A stretch of DNA of 64,000 nt from Desulfobulbus sp. (GTDB lineage Bacteria > Desulfobacterota > Desulfobulbia > Desulfobulbales > Desulfobulbaceae), in contig JAITGO010000010.1 of assembly GCA_031280615.1 (NCBI GenBank), positions 62,001 through 126,000 on the forward strand. The letters are read 5' to 3'. Position 1 is the first letter of the stretch. Each line of letters begins with the position of its first letter. Below are positions 9,277 to 18,097 of the stretch, piece after piece. The notes below the pieces were generated by a model. It did not search any database. It saw only the letters and a program-made list of their open reading frames with translations, and was not told the DNA's origin. Position numbers and translations under genes: made by a program.

Positions 9277-10611
9277 ATGTCTGTTGCTTGTAATGCATCG
9301 CCTGTGAAAAAGAGTGATTTTCCCCAATCACCGGAGCGCCAGCTGCTTGAGCGGATCGTTCAGCAGTATACCGGTCCGCATATCGTGACGATCCGGGAAG
9401 GTCTGTATGCCGCAGTTGGATACGGTGTCTCCAACATGATCCTGGTGGACACGGGCGATGGGCTTGTCATCATCGATACCACGGACAATCAAAGGGTTGC
9501 CCGCAAGGTCCTTGACGACTTCAAGGCTATTTCCAAGGCATCAGTCAAGGCCATCGTTTACACGCACAGCCATCCCGACCACATTCTCGGCTGCAAGGCG
9601 ATTTATGAGAAGGGCGTACAAGTCTACGCCCACGAGAGTTTTATCCGGGAGTTGTCACTGCAAGGGCAATTGGGAATGAGCGGTGCGCAACGCGGCGCGG
9701 CGATGTTTGGCGCAATGCTCCTGCAATCCGAACGAGTAGCCCCCAATATCAGCGCCTATCCGTCGCCGGTGGCCGTGCAATTCATTTTTGAGCCCGTCAA
9801 GCCGGATAGCATCGTCAAGCCCACCGAGATGTTTGCCGGCAACACGGCGTCTTTTACCGTCGGAGGGGTTGAGTTCACTCTCTACCATACCCCCGGAGAA
9901 ACGCCGGACCACACCGTCGTCCACATCCGACAGATGGATGCGGTTGCCTGTGGCGATATTTTTTATCCAAGTTTTCCGAATCTTTACACGATTAGAGGCT
10001 GCAGCCCCCGCCCGGTGCAGGATTGGGCGGAAGCCCAAAACAGGATTATCGCTTTGCAGCCCGAATATCTGCTGCAAGGGCATGGGTTCCCGGTCCGGGG
10101 CAAAGCGGAAATCAAAACCGTGCTCTCCCATTACCGCGAAGCGATTCAGCATGTGCACAATGTAGCGCTTGAAGCGGTACAGGGCTTCCTGCCCGTGGAT
10201 GAGGCCGTCCAGAAAGCTTGCCTGCCCGATCATCTGGCCCATCTGCCGTATCTCATCCAGTCCTATGGCTGCGTTCCGTACAGCGTAAAAAGCATCATCA
10301 ACAGCTATGTCGGTTGGTTCGATGGCAATCCCACGAATCTTTCTCCTCTGTCGCGGGGAGAATTGGCAAACGAGGTGATTGCTCTTGCCGGTTCCGCGGA
10401 CAAAGTGCTGAATCACGCCGAAAAGGCGCAGCAACAAGGTCGACATCAGGCGGCTCTGGAGCTGTGCGAGATGATTCTTGCCGGCGACCCGAGAAATGAG
10501 AAGGCAAGAAAGCTGCGCGTTCATTCTTTGCTGGCCTTAAGCTATTGGACTGCCAATGGCCCAACGGCAAATTATTATCGGTCATTTGCTGAAAAGCAAA
10601 TGATTGAGTGA
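9277..10611 (+). CDS. Metallo-beta-lactamase-fold alkyl-sulfatase-like hydrolase
   Basis: 444 residues, no signal peptide. The zinc motif THSHPDH (His97, His99, Asp101, His102) is followed by TPGETPDH and LLQGHGFPV, which provide further ligands. The C-terminal part from about residue 340 (YVGWFDGNPTNLSPLSRGE) is the dimerisation domain typical of BDS1/SdsA1 alkyl sulfatases. The C-terminal SCP2-like substrate-binding domain of those enzymes (usual length about 650) is absent, so the acceptor range may differ. Family members cleave primary or secondary alkyl sulfates to alcohol and sulfate in the periplasm; this one appears cytoplasmic. RBS GAGGA precedes the ATG. In a sulfate reducer the released sulfate could feed respiration, which is inference. 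Confidence 0.82.
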   Translation: MSVACNASPVKKSDFPQSPERQLLERIVQQYTGPHIVTIREGLYAAVGYGVSNMILVDTGDGLVIIDTTDNQRVARKVLDDFKAISKASVKAIVYTHSHPDHILGCKAIYEKGVQVYAHESFIRELSLQGQLGMSGAQRGAAMFGAMLLQSERVAPNISAYPSPVAVQFIFEPVKPDSIVKPTEMFAGNTASFTVGGVEFTLYHTPGETPDHTVVHIRQMDAVACGDIFYPSFPNLYTIRGCSPRPVQDWAEAQNRIIALQPEYLLQGHGFPVRGKAEIKTVLSHYREAIQHVHNVALEAVQGFLPVDEAVQKACLPDHLAHLPYLIQSYGCVPYSVKSIINSYVGWFDGNPTNLSPLSRGELANEVIALAGSADKVLNHAEKAQQQGRHQAALELCEMILAGDPRNEKARKLRVHSLLALSYWTANGPTANYYRSFAEKQMIE

Positions 10612-10720
10612 ACGCGAGTGATGGAATTAACATCAATCGATGTTTGTGAAGTACAATGCCAGTGTCATTTTGATTGATAATTTTAGTTATTTATTTGTTT
10701 TACCGTAAGGAGATTTTGAC

Positions 10721-11044
10721 ATGAATATTGAAAAATTGAACTCTACAAAATTCGAAGAAATTATATATGAACAAGAGTGCGCCTGCCTGGTGATTTTTTT
10801 TAGGAAAAATTGTCATGTGTGTAAAGAGGTAATCCCGGAGCTCGAGGAAATGGAGCCTGAGTACAAAGATAAATTCTTGTTTTATTCCGTGGATATTGAA
10901 GAAGAAAGGCCCCTGTTCCAGCGTTTTACTATGAAAAGTGTCCCCCAGGTGTTGTTTTTTAATAAAGGGGAATATCGGGGCAAGATCGCTGGATTGGCTG
11001 AACGGGATGATATTGAAGAAAAAATTGCAGAAGTAATGGGCTGA
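10721..11044 (+). CDS. Thioredoxin-like protein with CHVC active site
   Basis: 107 residues with a thioredoxin fold. VIFFRKNCHVCKEVIPELEE holds a CxxC (CHVC) instead of the usual WCGPC, and the cis-Pro loop is KSVPQVLFF. The missing Trp-Cys-Gly-Pro implies an altered redox potential and a dedicated partner. RBS AAGGAG lies 8 nt before the ATG. The gene ends 23 nt before the reductase and the two form an obvious pair. Atypical thioredoxin/reductase pairs of this kind accompany anaerobic reductases in other bacteria, but the electron acceptor here is not visible. Confidence 0.88.
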   Translation: MNIEKLNSTKFEEIIYEQECACLVIFFRKNCHVCKEVIPELEEMEPEYKDKFLFYSVDIEEERPLFQRFTMKSVPQVLFFNKGEYRGKIAGLAERDDIEEKIAEVMG

Positions 11045-11067
11045 ATTTCAGTGGGAGCGTGGTGAAC

Positions 11068-12288
11068 ATGGCTAAAGAATACGATTTACTCATCATTGGC
11101 GGAGGCCCCGGTGGGCTTGCCGCTGCCATCTACGGGGGCAGGGCCAAGCTGAATACCTTAGTGATCAATAAGGGGGCCGTCGGCGGGCTGGCGACTACCA
11201 CCCGAGAAATAGTCAATTATCCCGGGTATGTGAATGTTACCGGTCCTGATTTGATGAAGGACTTCAAGGCGCACGCTGAATCGTTTGGCGTTGAGTTTTT
11301 AAAAGATGAAGTCGTTGAGGTGGATTTTTCGCAGGAAGAAAAAAGTATTCGCACCAAAAAAAAGAAGGAGTTTCAGGCTAAAGCTGTGATTATCGCGTGC
11401 GGCAGCGAGCCGAGACTTCTTGATATACCTGGGGAGCGAAGACTGAGGGGGAGCGGTGTTGCTTATTGCGCCACATGCGATGCCGAGTGCTTTGAGGGCG
11501 AAGATGTAGTTGTAATAGGTAGTGGAGATCAAGCAATTGAAGAGGGGATGTATGTAACAAAATATGCAAAAAAAGTAACAGTAATTGTTTTGCATGATGA
11601 AGGAATTTTGGACTGTAACAAGGTGAGTGCTGAAAAAGCGCTTGCCCATAAAAAAATGGAATTTATTTGGAATTCTACAGTTGAAGAAGTCATTGGAGAT
11701 GAGGAGGTCGATGGAGTAAAAATTAAAAATATCAAAACTGGCGATTCAAAAACAATTGCATGTAAAGGGATATTTTTCTGGGTCGGTATGGTTCCGTCCA
11801 CTAAATTCATAAATAATGCCGGAATAAATACTGACCAGAGGGGATACATTTTAACGAATGAAATGATGGAAACGTCTGTCGATGGCGTTTACGCTGTTGG
11901 CGATAACAGGGTGAAATACTTAAGACAGATCGTTTCTGCTGCTGGAGATGGTGCAACGGCTGCGGTTGCTGCGGAAAGATATATAGACGAGGTGAAAGAG
12001 TTTAATGACAATATAAGCAATAGTGAAAAAACGGTATTGCTTGTCTTTTTCGATCCTAAGCTTGCCGAAAGCTTGGAATTTCTCTCTATGATGGAAAGGG
12101 TCAATGGCACATTGAATTCAAAATTCAATGTGGTGAAAATTGACGTATCGATGAAAAAGAATCTTTTCAAGAAATATGGTGTGACCACCGTTCCGGCCAT
12201 TGTTGCCATTGAGAGGGGAAATGTGTTCGAAAGGGTAGATCCTGCTTTGGATGAATCGGCACTGTTGAAGAAGTTGGAATGTATTTAA
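11068..12288 (+). CDS. Thioredoxin reductase fused to a CxxC-less thioredoxin-like domain
   Basis: 406 residues. Residues 1-310 are a low-molecular-weight thioredoxin reductase: FAD motif GGGPGGLAAA, redox pair CATC (in VAYCATCDAE), NAD(P) motif IGSGDQAIEEG and the C-terminal FAD motif YAVGDNR. Residues about 320-406 form a thioredoxin-like domain (TVLLVFFDPKLAES...GVTTVPAIVAIERG) with the cis-Pro kept but DPKL where CxxC should be. It resembles reductase-thioredoxin fusions such as that of Mycobacterium leprae, but the fused domain cannot do disulfide exchange. It may act as a docking module for the CHVC protein encoded just upstream. The ATG at 11068 fits GGGAG better than GTG 11059. Confidence 0.9.
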   Translation: MAKEYDLLIIGGGPGGLAAAIYGGRAKLNTLVINKGAVGGLATTTREIVNYPGYVNVTGPDLMKDFKAHAESFGVEFLKDEVVEVDFSQEEKSIRTKKKKEFQAKAVIIACGSEPRLLDIPGERRLRGSGVAYCATCDAECFEGEDVVVIGSGDQAIEEGMYVTKYAKKVTVIVLHDEGILDCNKVSAEKALAHKKMEFIWNSTVEEVIGDEEVDGVKIKNIKTGDSKTIACKGIFFWVGMVPSTKFINNAGINTDQRGYILTNEMMETSVDGVYAVGDNRVKYLRQIVSAAGDGATAAVAAERYIDEVKEFNDNISNSEKTVLLVFFDPKLAESLEFLSMMERVNGTLNSKFNVVKIDVSMKKNLFKKYGVTTVPAIVAIERGNVFERVDPALDESALLKKLECI

Positions 12289-12317
12289 TTGCCAATAGTT
12301 GCATGCAATTCGATTGA

Positions 12318-12341
12318 TACTGAGCAATTCAGTAGTTTTTC
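12318..12341 (+). terminator. Probable intrinsic terminator after the reductase
   Basis: TACTGA and TCAGTA pair around GCAAT and are followed by a T-run (12336-12340). The stem is short and AT-rich, so termination is probably partial. It lies 30 nt after the reductase stop. Confidence 0.5.
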
Positions 12342-13044
12342 TCCGCTATAATTTCCGAATTTATAGTGATAGCGCTCTTTGCTGGCACTCCTGCTGGAAT
12401 AAGGATTGCGATGCTGGGCGCGGGGCGTTGCGCCGTCTATCGGAGGTAAGAGGGGCTCCGTTTGCAGTATTGTTCCTGCCCGTGACGCTTTGGGTTTTTC
12501 GCTGTGTGGGGATTGGTGTTTTTGCGGCCCCCCAGAGGATTGTCGGCCCGCTTTTGACCGACTTAACTCAGCGAGATTACTTAGTAAAAAAGTTTTCTTT
12601 TGTGATTTTTGTTTCCTGTGCACACGATTTTTATCGTGGCGCTGAACGCCGAACTGCGGCCCGCTTGGGACCACAATGTGGTGCTGAATCTTGAGGTTGC
12701 GGGTGTTTCGGTCCGGAGATGTTTTCCGCCGTGCTGACAGGATCGACGCCGAATACGGGCGGTTATCTTTGTCATTTTTGTTTTTTTGCGGCGATGCGGA
12801 GGGAGAACGCTTGCTTGCCCCGCCTTCGCTGCGTGGGGGATTTTCCCGAATAGGAATTCGTCGAGGACAGTCGTACGGAGCGAAGGTGTTTTTAACGCGC
12901 GCTGCAGATGCATTGATTGATGTGGATTAAGTTCAAAGCGAAATAACAGATGCACTGATGAAGAAGGTGCAAATTGATATACCGTCGAACGGTATGTCGG
13001 TTATGGCGATGGTTGGTTAAAAAAATAAAGTGGAGGGAATGGTT
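12342..13044. other. Intergenic region, no gene recognised
   Basis: About 700 bp between the reductase terminator and the channel gene. Short open frames on both strands give Cys/Arg-rich products without ribosome sites. It presumably contains the promoter of the channel gene, but I see no convincing -24/-12 or -35/-10 pair. Confidence 0.4.
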
Positions 13045-13986
13045 GTGACAAATAAGAGATTGCATCAAATTATTTTGTGTGGACTGTCGATTTCCTGTCT
13101 CTCGAATGTTCAGGCTGCATCTGCAGTTGAAGAGCAGCCGAGTGATACTGTTCAACAAACGAAAAAAATGGGTGGATTGAGCGGGACACCGGTGAATACG
13201 GCTATTAGTGGAGGTTTATCCGCTCCGGAGAAAAAATTGCTTACCGTTTTCAATGCCTCGTTTCGTGATAAAAGCAATATAGTCGACGACAATGGGAAGG
13301 GGGCAAGGACATTGAGTAACGATATATATTTGTTGAAGTTGCGCTATGGTTTTACAGATAGTGTGGAATTTTTCATGGTTCCTGGCTATATCAACAATAA
13401 GTTGGACTCCTTCAGCAATACGCCATCGACAGATATTCACGGTCCCACGGACTTTGGCTTCGGTGGTACCTACATGTTCCTGGGACAGCGGCAGGGAGAT
13501 CCGCTGAGTGCCGCTGTCACCTTTGCGGTTAATATGCCGACCGGGCAGCAAGGTTCAAATCATCCAGCCGGCAGCGATGTTTGGTCCTACCAGGCAAAAA
13601 TAGGCATGACCAAGGTTTGGCATCCCAACCATCGCTTTGACACCGATATTGGCTTTGTCCAGCCGACGGAAACAGGCAATGGAGGTGTCCGCAAGGATAC
13701 GACACTGACATGGCAAGGCAGCTATCATTACGTCTTCAACGATAATTTCGATGTCGGCCTGGAATTCACCCTCGACAAGACCCAGGACTCTGAAAGAAAC
13801 GGGGTCACCATGCGCAATGGCTACACCGAGATGTACGTGGGGCCCGCGGCTAACTATTGTCTGCCCAAGTGGAATATGTGGCTGGGTGTCAACGTGCTCT
13901 TCCCGGTGCTGAGAGATTATGACATTCCAACCGCTTCCGACGATATCCGTATCGAAGTGAAGCTCGGTAAGGTTTGGAGCTGGTAA
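13045..13986 (+). CDS. Outer-membrane channel of the phenol-degradation MetA-like family
   Basis: 313 residues with a signal peptide (RLHQIILCGLSISCLSNVQA). The mature part has alternating aromatic/hydrophobic strands such as YLLKLRYGFTDSVEFFMVPG and ends in VKLGKVWSW, with the terminal aromatic typical of outer-membrane beta barrels. The overall pattern fits the pfam13557 (MetA-pathway of phenol degradation) transporter-like barrels. GGAGGGA at 13032-13038 is best placed for a GTG start at 13045; upstream GTG/ATG codons overlap the ribosome site. Following the hydrolase/carrier/TRAP set on the same strand, it may be the outer-membrane entry route for that substrate, though a 750-bp gap separates them. 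Confidence 0.75.
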   Translation: MTNKRLHQIILCGLSISCLSNVQAASAVEEQPSDTVQQTKKMGGLSGTPVNTAISGGLSAPEKKLLTVFNASFRDKSNIVDDNGKGARTLSNDIYLLKLRYGFTDSVEFFMVPGYINNKLDSFSNTPSTDIHGPTDFGFGGTYMFLGQRQGDPLSAAVTFAVNMPTGQQGSNHPAGSDVWSYQAKIGMTKVWHPNHRFDTDIGFVQPTETGNGGVRKDTTLTWQGSYHYVFNDNFDVGLEFTLDKTQDSERNGVTMRNGYTEMYVGPAANYCLPKWNMWLGVNVLFPVLRDYDIPTASDDIRIEVKLGKVWSW

Positions 13987-14115
13987 TCGGCGCCCGCGCA
14001 TTTGTTGCGGAAGCGATTTCATTCAAAAAAAACACGCTGATGCTCTGGCTGGCCGCTGGCTCCCCGCGCTCCCCGCACCGGAGTGGTTGACTGCCGCTCA
14101 GGGGAGCTGGCGGTA

Positions 14116-14155
14116 TTCCCCCCTGGCCAGATTCATTGCCTGGCCAGGGGGGGAA
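14116..14155. repeat. Strong inverted repeat between convergent genes
   Basis: TTCCCCCCTGGCCAG (14116-14130) and CTGGCCAGGGGGGGAA (14140-14155) form about 15 pairs around a 9-nt loop. There is no T-run on either side. It lies between the convergent channel and acetyltransferase genes and may block transcription from both sides. The rest of 13987-14290 shows no gene. Confidence 0.6.
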
Positions 14156-14290
14156 ACCGAACACATGGATGCATCCGGCAGACGGCATGTATCCGGGTCT
14201 GAACAAACGAGATAGCGGGTGGCGTCGGAGCCTGCGCCCATCGCTGCCTCCATCGCGAGCCGCTCCTCCGAAAGAAACCTTGGCCAACGG

Positions 14291-14806
14291 CTATGGCGTC
14301 GGTATCGCGTAGACGATGCGGAAAAGGGCATCGCGCAAGCGGACGAATTCCTCTTCCGGCAACCGTCCTTTGCCGTGGACCATCAAGAGGAGGGGAACCC
14401 GCGCGTCCGAGCCGTCGTACGCCGGTTGGTAGTAGGAATATGGCTGGCGGACAAAGCCCGATTGTTCGAAAAACCGTATTCTCCGATTTTCAACCGTCGC
14501 CGCGTCGAACCCCTTGGGCGGCTCCACCTCAAGCACCACCGGGCGTCCCTGATTGACCAGATACTTCAGGGCGCTCGTCCCCAGGCCACTGCCCCGGAAC
14601 CGCTTTTCCAGAGCGAAATGTTCAACGAAAAGATATTCCTCGACGTGCCAGCAGCCTAGAAATCCGGCAAATGCTTCTCCCGAGCGGATCGGCTCCAGGC
14701 GGTACAAGGGGTTTGCCGCCGCTTGCCGGTGTTGGGCCAAGGTTCGCCTTTCGCAGGCGGGAAAGGCCTCTTCCATCAGTGGCCATATTTTTTTCAATGT
14801 CGGCAT
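14291..14806 (-). CDS. GNAT-family N-acetyltransferase
   Basis: 171 residues. FALEKRFRGSGLGTSALKYL contains motif A (RxxGxG) that binds the acetyl-CoA pyrophosphate, preceded by the strand YLFVEHFALE. Toward the C-terminus NRRIRFFEQSGFV matches the motif B region with its typical Phe-Tyr-x-x-x-Gly-Phe spacing. The frame is open further upstream into the decarboxylase gene, but homology-like sequence starts near the ATG at 14806 (MPTLKKIWPLMEEAFP), which lacks a clear ribosome site. It follows a PLP decarboxylase on the same strand by about 80 nt, so acetylation of the resulting amine (a polyamine) is possible; this is inference. Confidence 0.8.
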   Translation of the reverse strand: MPTLKKIWPLMEEAFPACERRTLAQHRQAAANPLYRLEPIRSGEAFAGFLGCWHVEEYLFVEHFALEKRFRGSGLGTSALKYLVNQGRPVVLEVEPPKGFDAATVENRRIRFFEQSGFVRQPYSYYQPAYDGSDARVPLLLMVHGKGRLPEEEFVRLRDALFRIVYAIPTP

Positions 14807-14888
14807 GGGCTTGGGAACGCGTGTTTGCGCCGCTCGGGCGGGATGTGTTTGAATATGCCGGTTGGCCGCAACATCCGGCCCCTGCACC

Positions 14889-16997
14889 TCACTGGACGCA
14901 CAGTATCCGGTAGATGCCTTGCGCGACCGCAACGCCATGGGTTTCGTGGCCAAAGCCGGGGAAGCGCCGATCAAAGGCCTCCAAGGCTTGCAAATAGCGC
15001 AGGACAGGGGCAGTCTGCGGCGCACCGCCCGGTTCCGGGAAAAGGGATTCTCCCGGCATCAGCATCGGAATGCCGGGCGGGTAGGGGGCAATGCCGGTGG
15101 CGGCGACGCAATCCGCCGCTTGACCGGCCGCCTGGCTCAAGCTGCGGCTTGCCACCTCGTTACGCACCAGTTTCTCGTAGGCGACGGCCGGAGTCATGAC
15201 CGGGCGGGGCAGTAGGGCAAAGGCCTCGGCCATCAATTCTGACAGCCGCAACTCGGCCATGGCCCGGAACATCGACTCGCCCAAGTCGCGCAGCCCCAAA
15301 CCGGCATATTGTGCATGAACGCGCGTCAACTCGGGTACGGTGCGGGCCAGGGGCGCGTTGACATCGTAGTCTTTCTTGAAGGCCAGCAAGGCGTCTGTCA
15401 AGGTCTGCCACTGGCCGGGGGCAATGCCGACGGAAAAGAGGAACAACAGAGTGAAGTTCGCTGTTTTTTCCGGGACGATGCCACGGGCGTTCAGATAGGC
15501 CGCGACCAAGGGCGCGGGAATGCCGGTTTGCTCCATGCCGCCGTTCGCGGCGATACCGGGCGTGGTCACGGTGGCCTTGATCGGATCGAGCATCACATAG
15601 TTGGCCGGAAAGTTGGTGAATCCATGCCATTGGGCTTCGGGGTCCAGGGTCCAGAGTTCGGGGCGCTCCAGCAGGTCGTGCATCGGAACCTCCGCAAAAG
15701 GCACGGATTTCCCGTCCAACCGCACCCGGTCCGGCTGCCAGCAGTTGAAAAACCATTGATCCCGGGCGGCAAAGTCGGCGTGCAGACGGGCCATGGCTTG
15801 GCGAAAGGCCACGGCCTCGGCGATGGTGTCGGTCAAAAGGGCCTGGCCGTCCCGGCCGTCCATGATGGCGGCGCTGACCTCGTTGGAGACGATGATGGGA
15901 TACAGCGGCGAGGTGGTCGCATGCATCATGAACGATTCGTTGAAGCGGGCATGCTCCACCGGGTTGCGACCGTCGCGCACGTGGATCATCGAGGCCTGGG
16001 ACAGGGCGGTCAGCAATTTGTGGGTGGATTGGACCGCGAACACGGTCGGTTGGGCCGGTCCATGGTTCTGGGGATCGCCGTGCATGGCGAAGCGGCCGGC
16101 ATACAGGGGGTGAAAGCGGGCATAGCCGAACCAGGCCTCGTCGAAGTGCAGGCGGTCCACGGTGCGCCCGAGCAGTTCCTCCACCAGGGCCACATTGTAG
16201 ATGAGGCCGTCGTAGGTGGGGTTGGTGACGATCGCATGGACAGGCCGAGGATCCGCGGCCCGGGCGGCCAGCGCATTCTGCGCGATGCCGGTGGCGATGG
16301 CCTCCGGCGCCAAATGCTCCGGGCAGATCGGCCCGATCATGCCGTACCGGTTGCGCGAGGGCGGCAGGTAGACCGGGATGGCGTTGGCCATGATGATTCC
16401 GTGCTTGACGGACTTGTGGCAATTGCGGTCCACCAGCACGATCTGGCCGCGGGCGACGCTTGCCGCCAGGATAATCCGGTTGGATTCGGACGAACCGCTG
16501 GTGACATGGTAGGAGCGGTGCGAGCCGAAAACGCGGGCCAGATAGCGCTCGCTCTCGCCCATCGGCCCGGAATGGTCCAGGAGCGAGCCGAATCGGCCCA
16601 CCGAGATGGAAAAATCCGAACGCAGCAGCGACTCGCCGAAATAATGGTAGAAGGCCCGGCCGGCCGGCGACTTTAAAAACGCATTGCCACCGGCATGGCC
16701 CGGGGTGTGCCAGGCGTATTCATGCCCTTGAAAGGCCATGATGGCTGTAAACAGCGGCGGCAGCAGGTCGCTGTCCCGGCCGGCTACGGGCACGCAGCCG
16801 CTGGCAGCGGCCGGGGCGGCTCTTTGGTGCAGACGGATGAAATCGCGCATCCATGCCAGCGCCTGGGGCGGCAGATCGGCGTCGACCAGGGGACCGGCTG
16901 TCAGAAACGGCGGCAAGGCGATGCCGCAGACGCGCAACACGTCGAGGAAGGCGTCGATGGTCTGCCGTGTGTGCCGGTTATTCGTCTCGTGGTGCAT
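14889..16997 (-). CDS. Orn/Lys/Arg decarboxylase (PLP fold type I)
   Basis: 702 residues. Motifs of the large biodegradative-type decarboxylases are present: HTPGHAGGNAF near residue 95, SGSSESNRIIL (PLP phosphate loop), HFDEAWFGYARF (Asp to pyridine N) and STHKLLTALSQASMI with the Schiff-base Lys. The C-terminal domain continues to PYPPGIPMLMPGE, which is characteristic of this family. Arginine or ornithine is the likely substrate, giving agmatine or putrescine; the exact amino acid cannot be read off. The frame extends to GTG 17138, but the extra residues come from AT-rich sequence that looks like a promoter, so ATG 16997 is chosen with moderate confidence. Confidence 0.88.
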   Translation of the reverse strand: MHHETNNRHTRQTIDAFLDVLRVCGIALPPFLTAGPLVDADLPPQALAWMRDFIRLHQRAAPAAASGCVPVAGRDSDLLPPLFTAIMAFQGHEYAWHTPGHAGGNAFLKSPAGRAFYHYFGESLLRSDFSISVGRFGSLLDHSGPMGESERYLARVFGSHRSYHVTSGSSESNRIILAASVARGQIVLVDRNCHKSVKHGIIMANAIPVYLPPSRNRYGMIGPICPEHLAPEAIATGIAQNALAARAADPRPVHAIVTNPTYDGLIYNVALVEELLGRTVDRLHFDEAWFGYARFHPLYAGRFAMHGDPQNHGPAQPTVFAVQSTHKLLTALSQASMIHVRDGRNPVEHARFNESFMMHATTSPLYPIIVSNEVSAAIMDGRDGQALLTDTIAEAVAFRQAMARLHADFAARDQWFFNCWQPDRVRLDGKSVPFAEVPMHDLLERPELWTLDPEAQWHGFTNFPANYVMLDPIKATVTTPGIAANGGMEQTGIPAPLVAAYLNARGIVPEKTANFTLLFLFSVGIAPGQWQTLTDALLAFKKDYDVNAPLARTVPELTRVHAQYAGLGLRDLGESMFRAMAELRLSELMAEAFALLPRPVMTPAVAYEKLVRNEVASRSLSQAAGQAADCVAATGIAPYPPGIPMLMPGESLFPEPGGAPQTAPVLRYLQALEAFDRRFPGFGHETHGVAVAQGIYRILCVQ

Positions 16998-17218
16998 GGG
17001 GCTCAGGAGCGCAGAGGTGATTGGCGCCAGCCGCCGGTGGGCACCGGTGGCCACACTCTGTTGTCTATAGTGTAACCATGCATGATGTAAAGCAATATCG
17101 GCTACAATCAAATAAATAGCCCTGCTTTTGTCGGCCACAATGCGGGTGTTTACACCGGGAAGGGGCGATGGGTGCGGAGGCGGGCGCGAGGCGAAGTGAA
17201 GGGAGGGGGGAAAAAGAA

Positions 17219-17258
17219 CAAGGGGTTGCGATCGTCGATTGCAACCCCCTTGTTTTTA
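17219..17258. terminator. Bidirectional intrinsic terminator
   Basis: AGGGGTTGC and GCAACCCCT-like arms (17221-17229, 17241-17250) enclose an 11-nt loop. They are flanked by T-rich sequence on the plus side (TTGTTTTTATT) and by A-rich sequence (GGGAAAAAGAACA) that gives a U-run on the minus strand. It ends the minus-strand ORP-type operon and insulates the decarboxylase gene. Confidence 0.85.
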
Positions 17259-17309
17259 TTACGCTCGTTTCGGGGCGAACGGGCGGTTGGCCGCCGTTCC
17301 GATCCGGTG

Positions 17310-17669
17310 TTACCAGTAAGCCTCCTTGTTGGCGGCGCTGGCGTAGGTGACCGTGCCGGCCTTGAGGGTAGCGATGGCCTGGCGGATGGTGCCGTCGATG
17401 TCGTTGACCACCTTGACGCCGGCAGCCTGGAGCACGGCAAAGGCCTTGGGGCCGCAATAGCCGGTCATCAGCACCGCGGCGCCCCGGTCGGCGACCAGGG
17501 TGGCGGCCTGGATGCCCGCGCCCTTGAAGGCATTGACGTTGGCGCTGTTGTCCACCGCCTCGAAGGCCATGGTCTCGGTGTCGACGATGAGAATATAGGG
17601 CGCCCGGCCGAATCGCGGATCGACCTCGCTGTCGAGCGCAACGCCCTTGGATGTCACGGCCGCTTTCAT
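17310..17669 (-). CDS. ORP-like / NifX-NifB-family metal-cluster-binding protein
   Basis: 119 residues covering the whole dinitrogenase iron-molybdenum cofactor domain (pfam02579): KAAVTSKGVALDSEVDPRFGRAPYIL at the start (quoted in part: DPRFGRAPY) and MTGYCGPKAFAVLQAAGV near residue 70. Length and domain match the orange protein of Desulfovibrio, which binds a Mo-Cu-sulfide cluster. Three other genes of the ORP neighbourhood type (two MinD-like ATPases and further NifX-like proteins) lie directly upstream. RBS GGAGACGAC precedes the ATG. It is the last gene before the terminator. Which metal is bound here is not shown by sequence. Confidence 0.82.
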   Translation of the reverse strand: MKAAVTSKGVALDSEVDPRFGRAPYILIVDTETMAFEAVDNSANVNAFKGAGIQAATLVADRGAAVLMTGYCGPKAFAVLQAAGVKVVNDIDGTIRQAIATLKAGTVTYASAANKEAYW

Positions 17670-17684
17670 GTCGTCTCCTTCAGA

Positions 17685-18059
17685 TCAGTGGTGATGGCCG
17701 CCGCAGACCTGGTCGTCGCCGATCCGGCACAGCTTGCCGGCCAGGAAGTCCTCGACCACCGACCGGATCTCCGGACGGAGGGCGTCGTGGTACACCTCGA
17801 TGCCCATCTGGCGGAAGCCCATCAGGGGCCGCATGCCGATGCCGCCGACCACCAGGGCGTTGACCCCGGCCTCGGCCAGCAGGCTGACCGGCACCATGCA
17901 CCCGCCCTGCACATGCTCCTTGTTGGGCAGGATGGTCACCTTGGTGATCCGCCCGTCTTCCAGGTCGAAACAGGTGAAGACCTCGCAGTGGCCGAAGTGA
18001 CCCGCGCGCATGCCGTCCAAACCGCCTTGTCCCTCGGAAGGGATCGCTAATCGTACCAT
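17685..18059 (-). CDS. NifX/NifB-family protein with His-rich C-terminus
   Basis: 124 residues, same pfam02579 fold: MVRLAIPSEGQGGLDG, HFGHCEVFTCFD and GGIGMRPLMGFRQMGI. The C-terminus ends CGGHHH, a likely metal ligand set. AAGGAG lies 7 nt before the ATG at 18059, which excludes an in-frame ATG 18 nt upstream. It sits 15 nt before the ORP-like gene and 38 nt after a MinD-type ATPase. It is expected to carry or deliver a metal-sulfur cluster within the complex. Confidence 0.85.
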   Translation of the reverse strand: MVRLAIPSEGQGGLDGMRAGHFGHCEVFTCFDLEDGRITKVTILPNKEHVQGGCMVPVSLLAEAGVNALVVGGIGMRPLMGFRQMGIEVYHDALRPEIRSVVEDFLAGKLCRIGDDQVCGGHHH

Positions 18060-18097
18060 TGTGCTACTCCTTTTCATTAGATGTCAGGGTGCTGATG

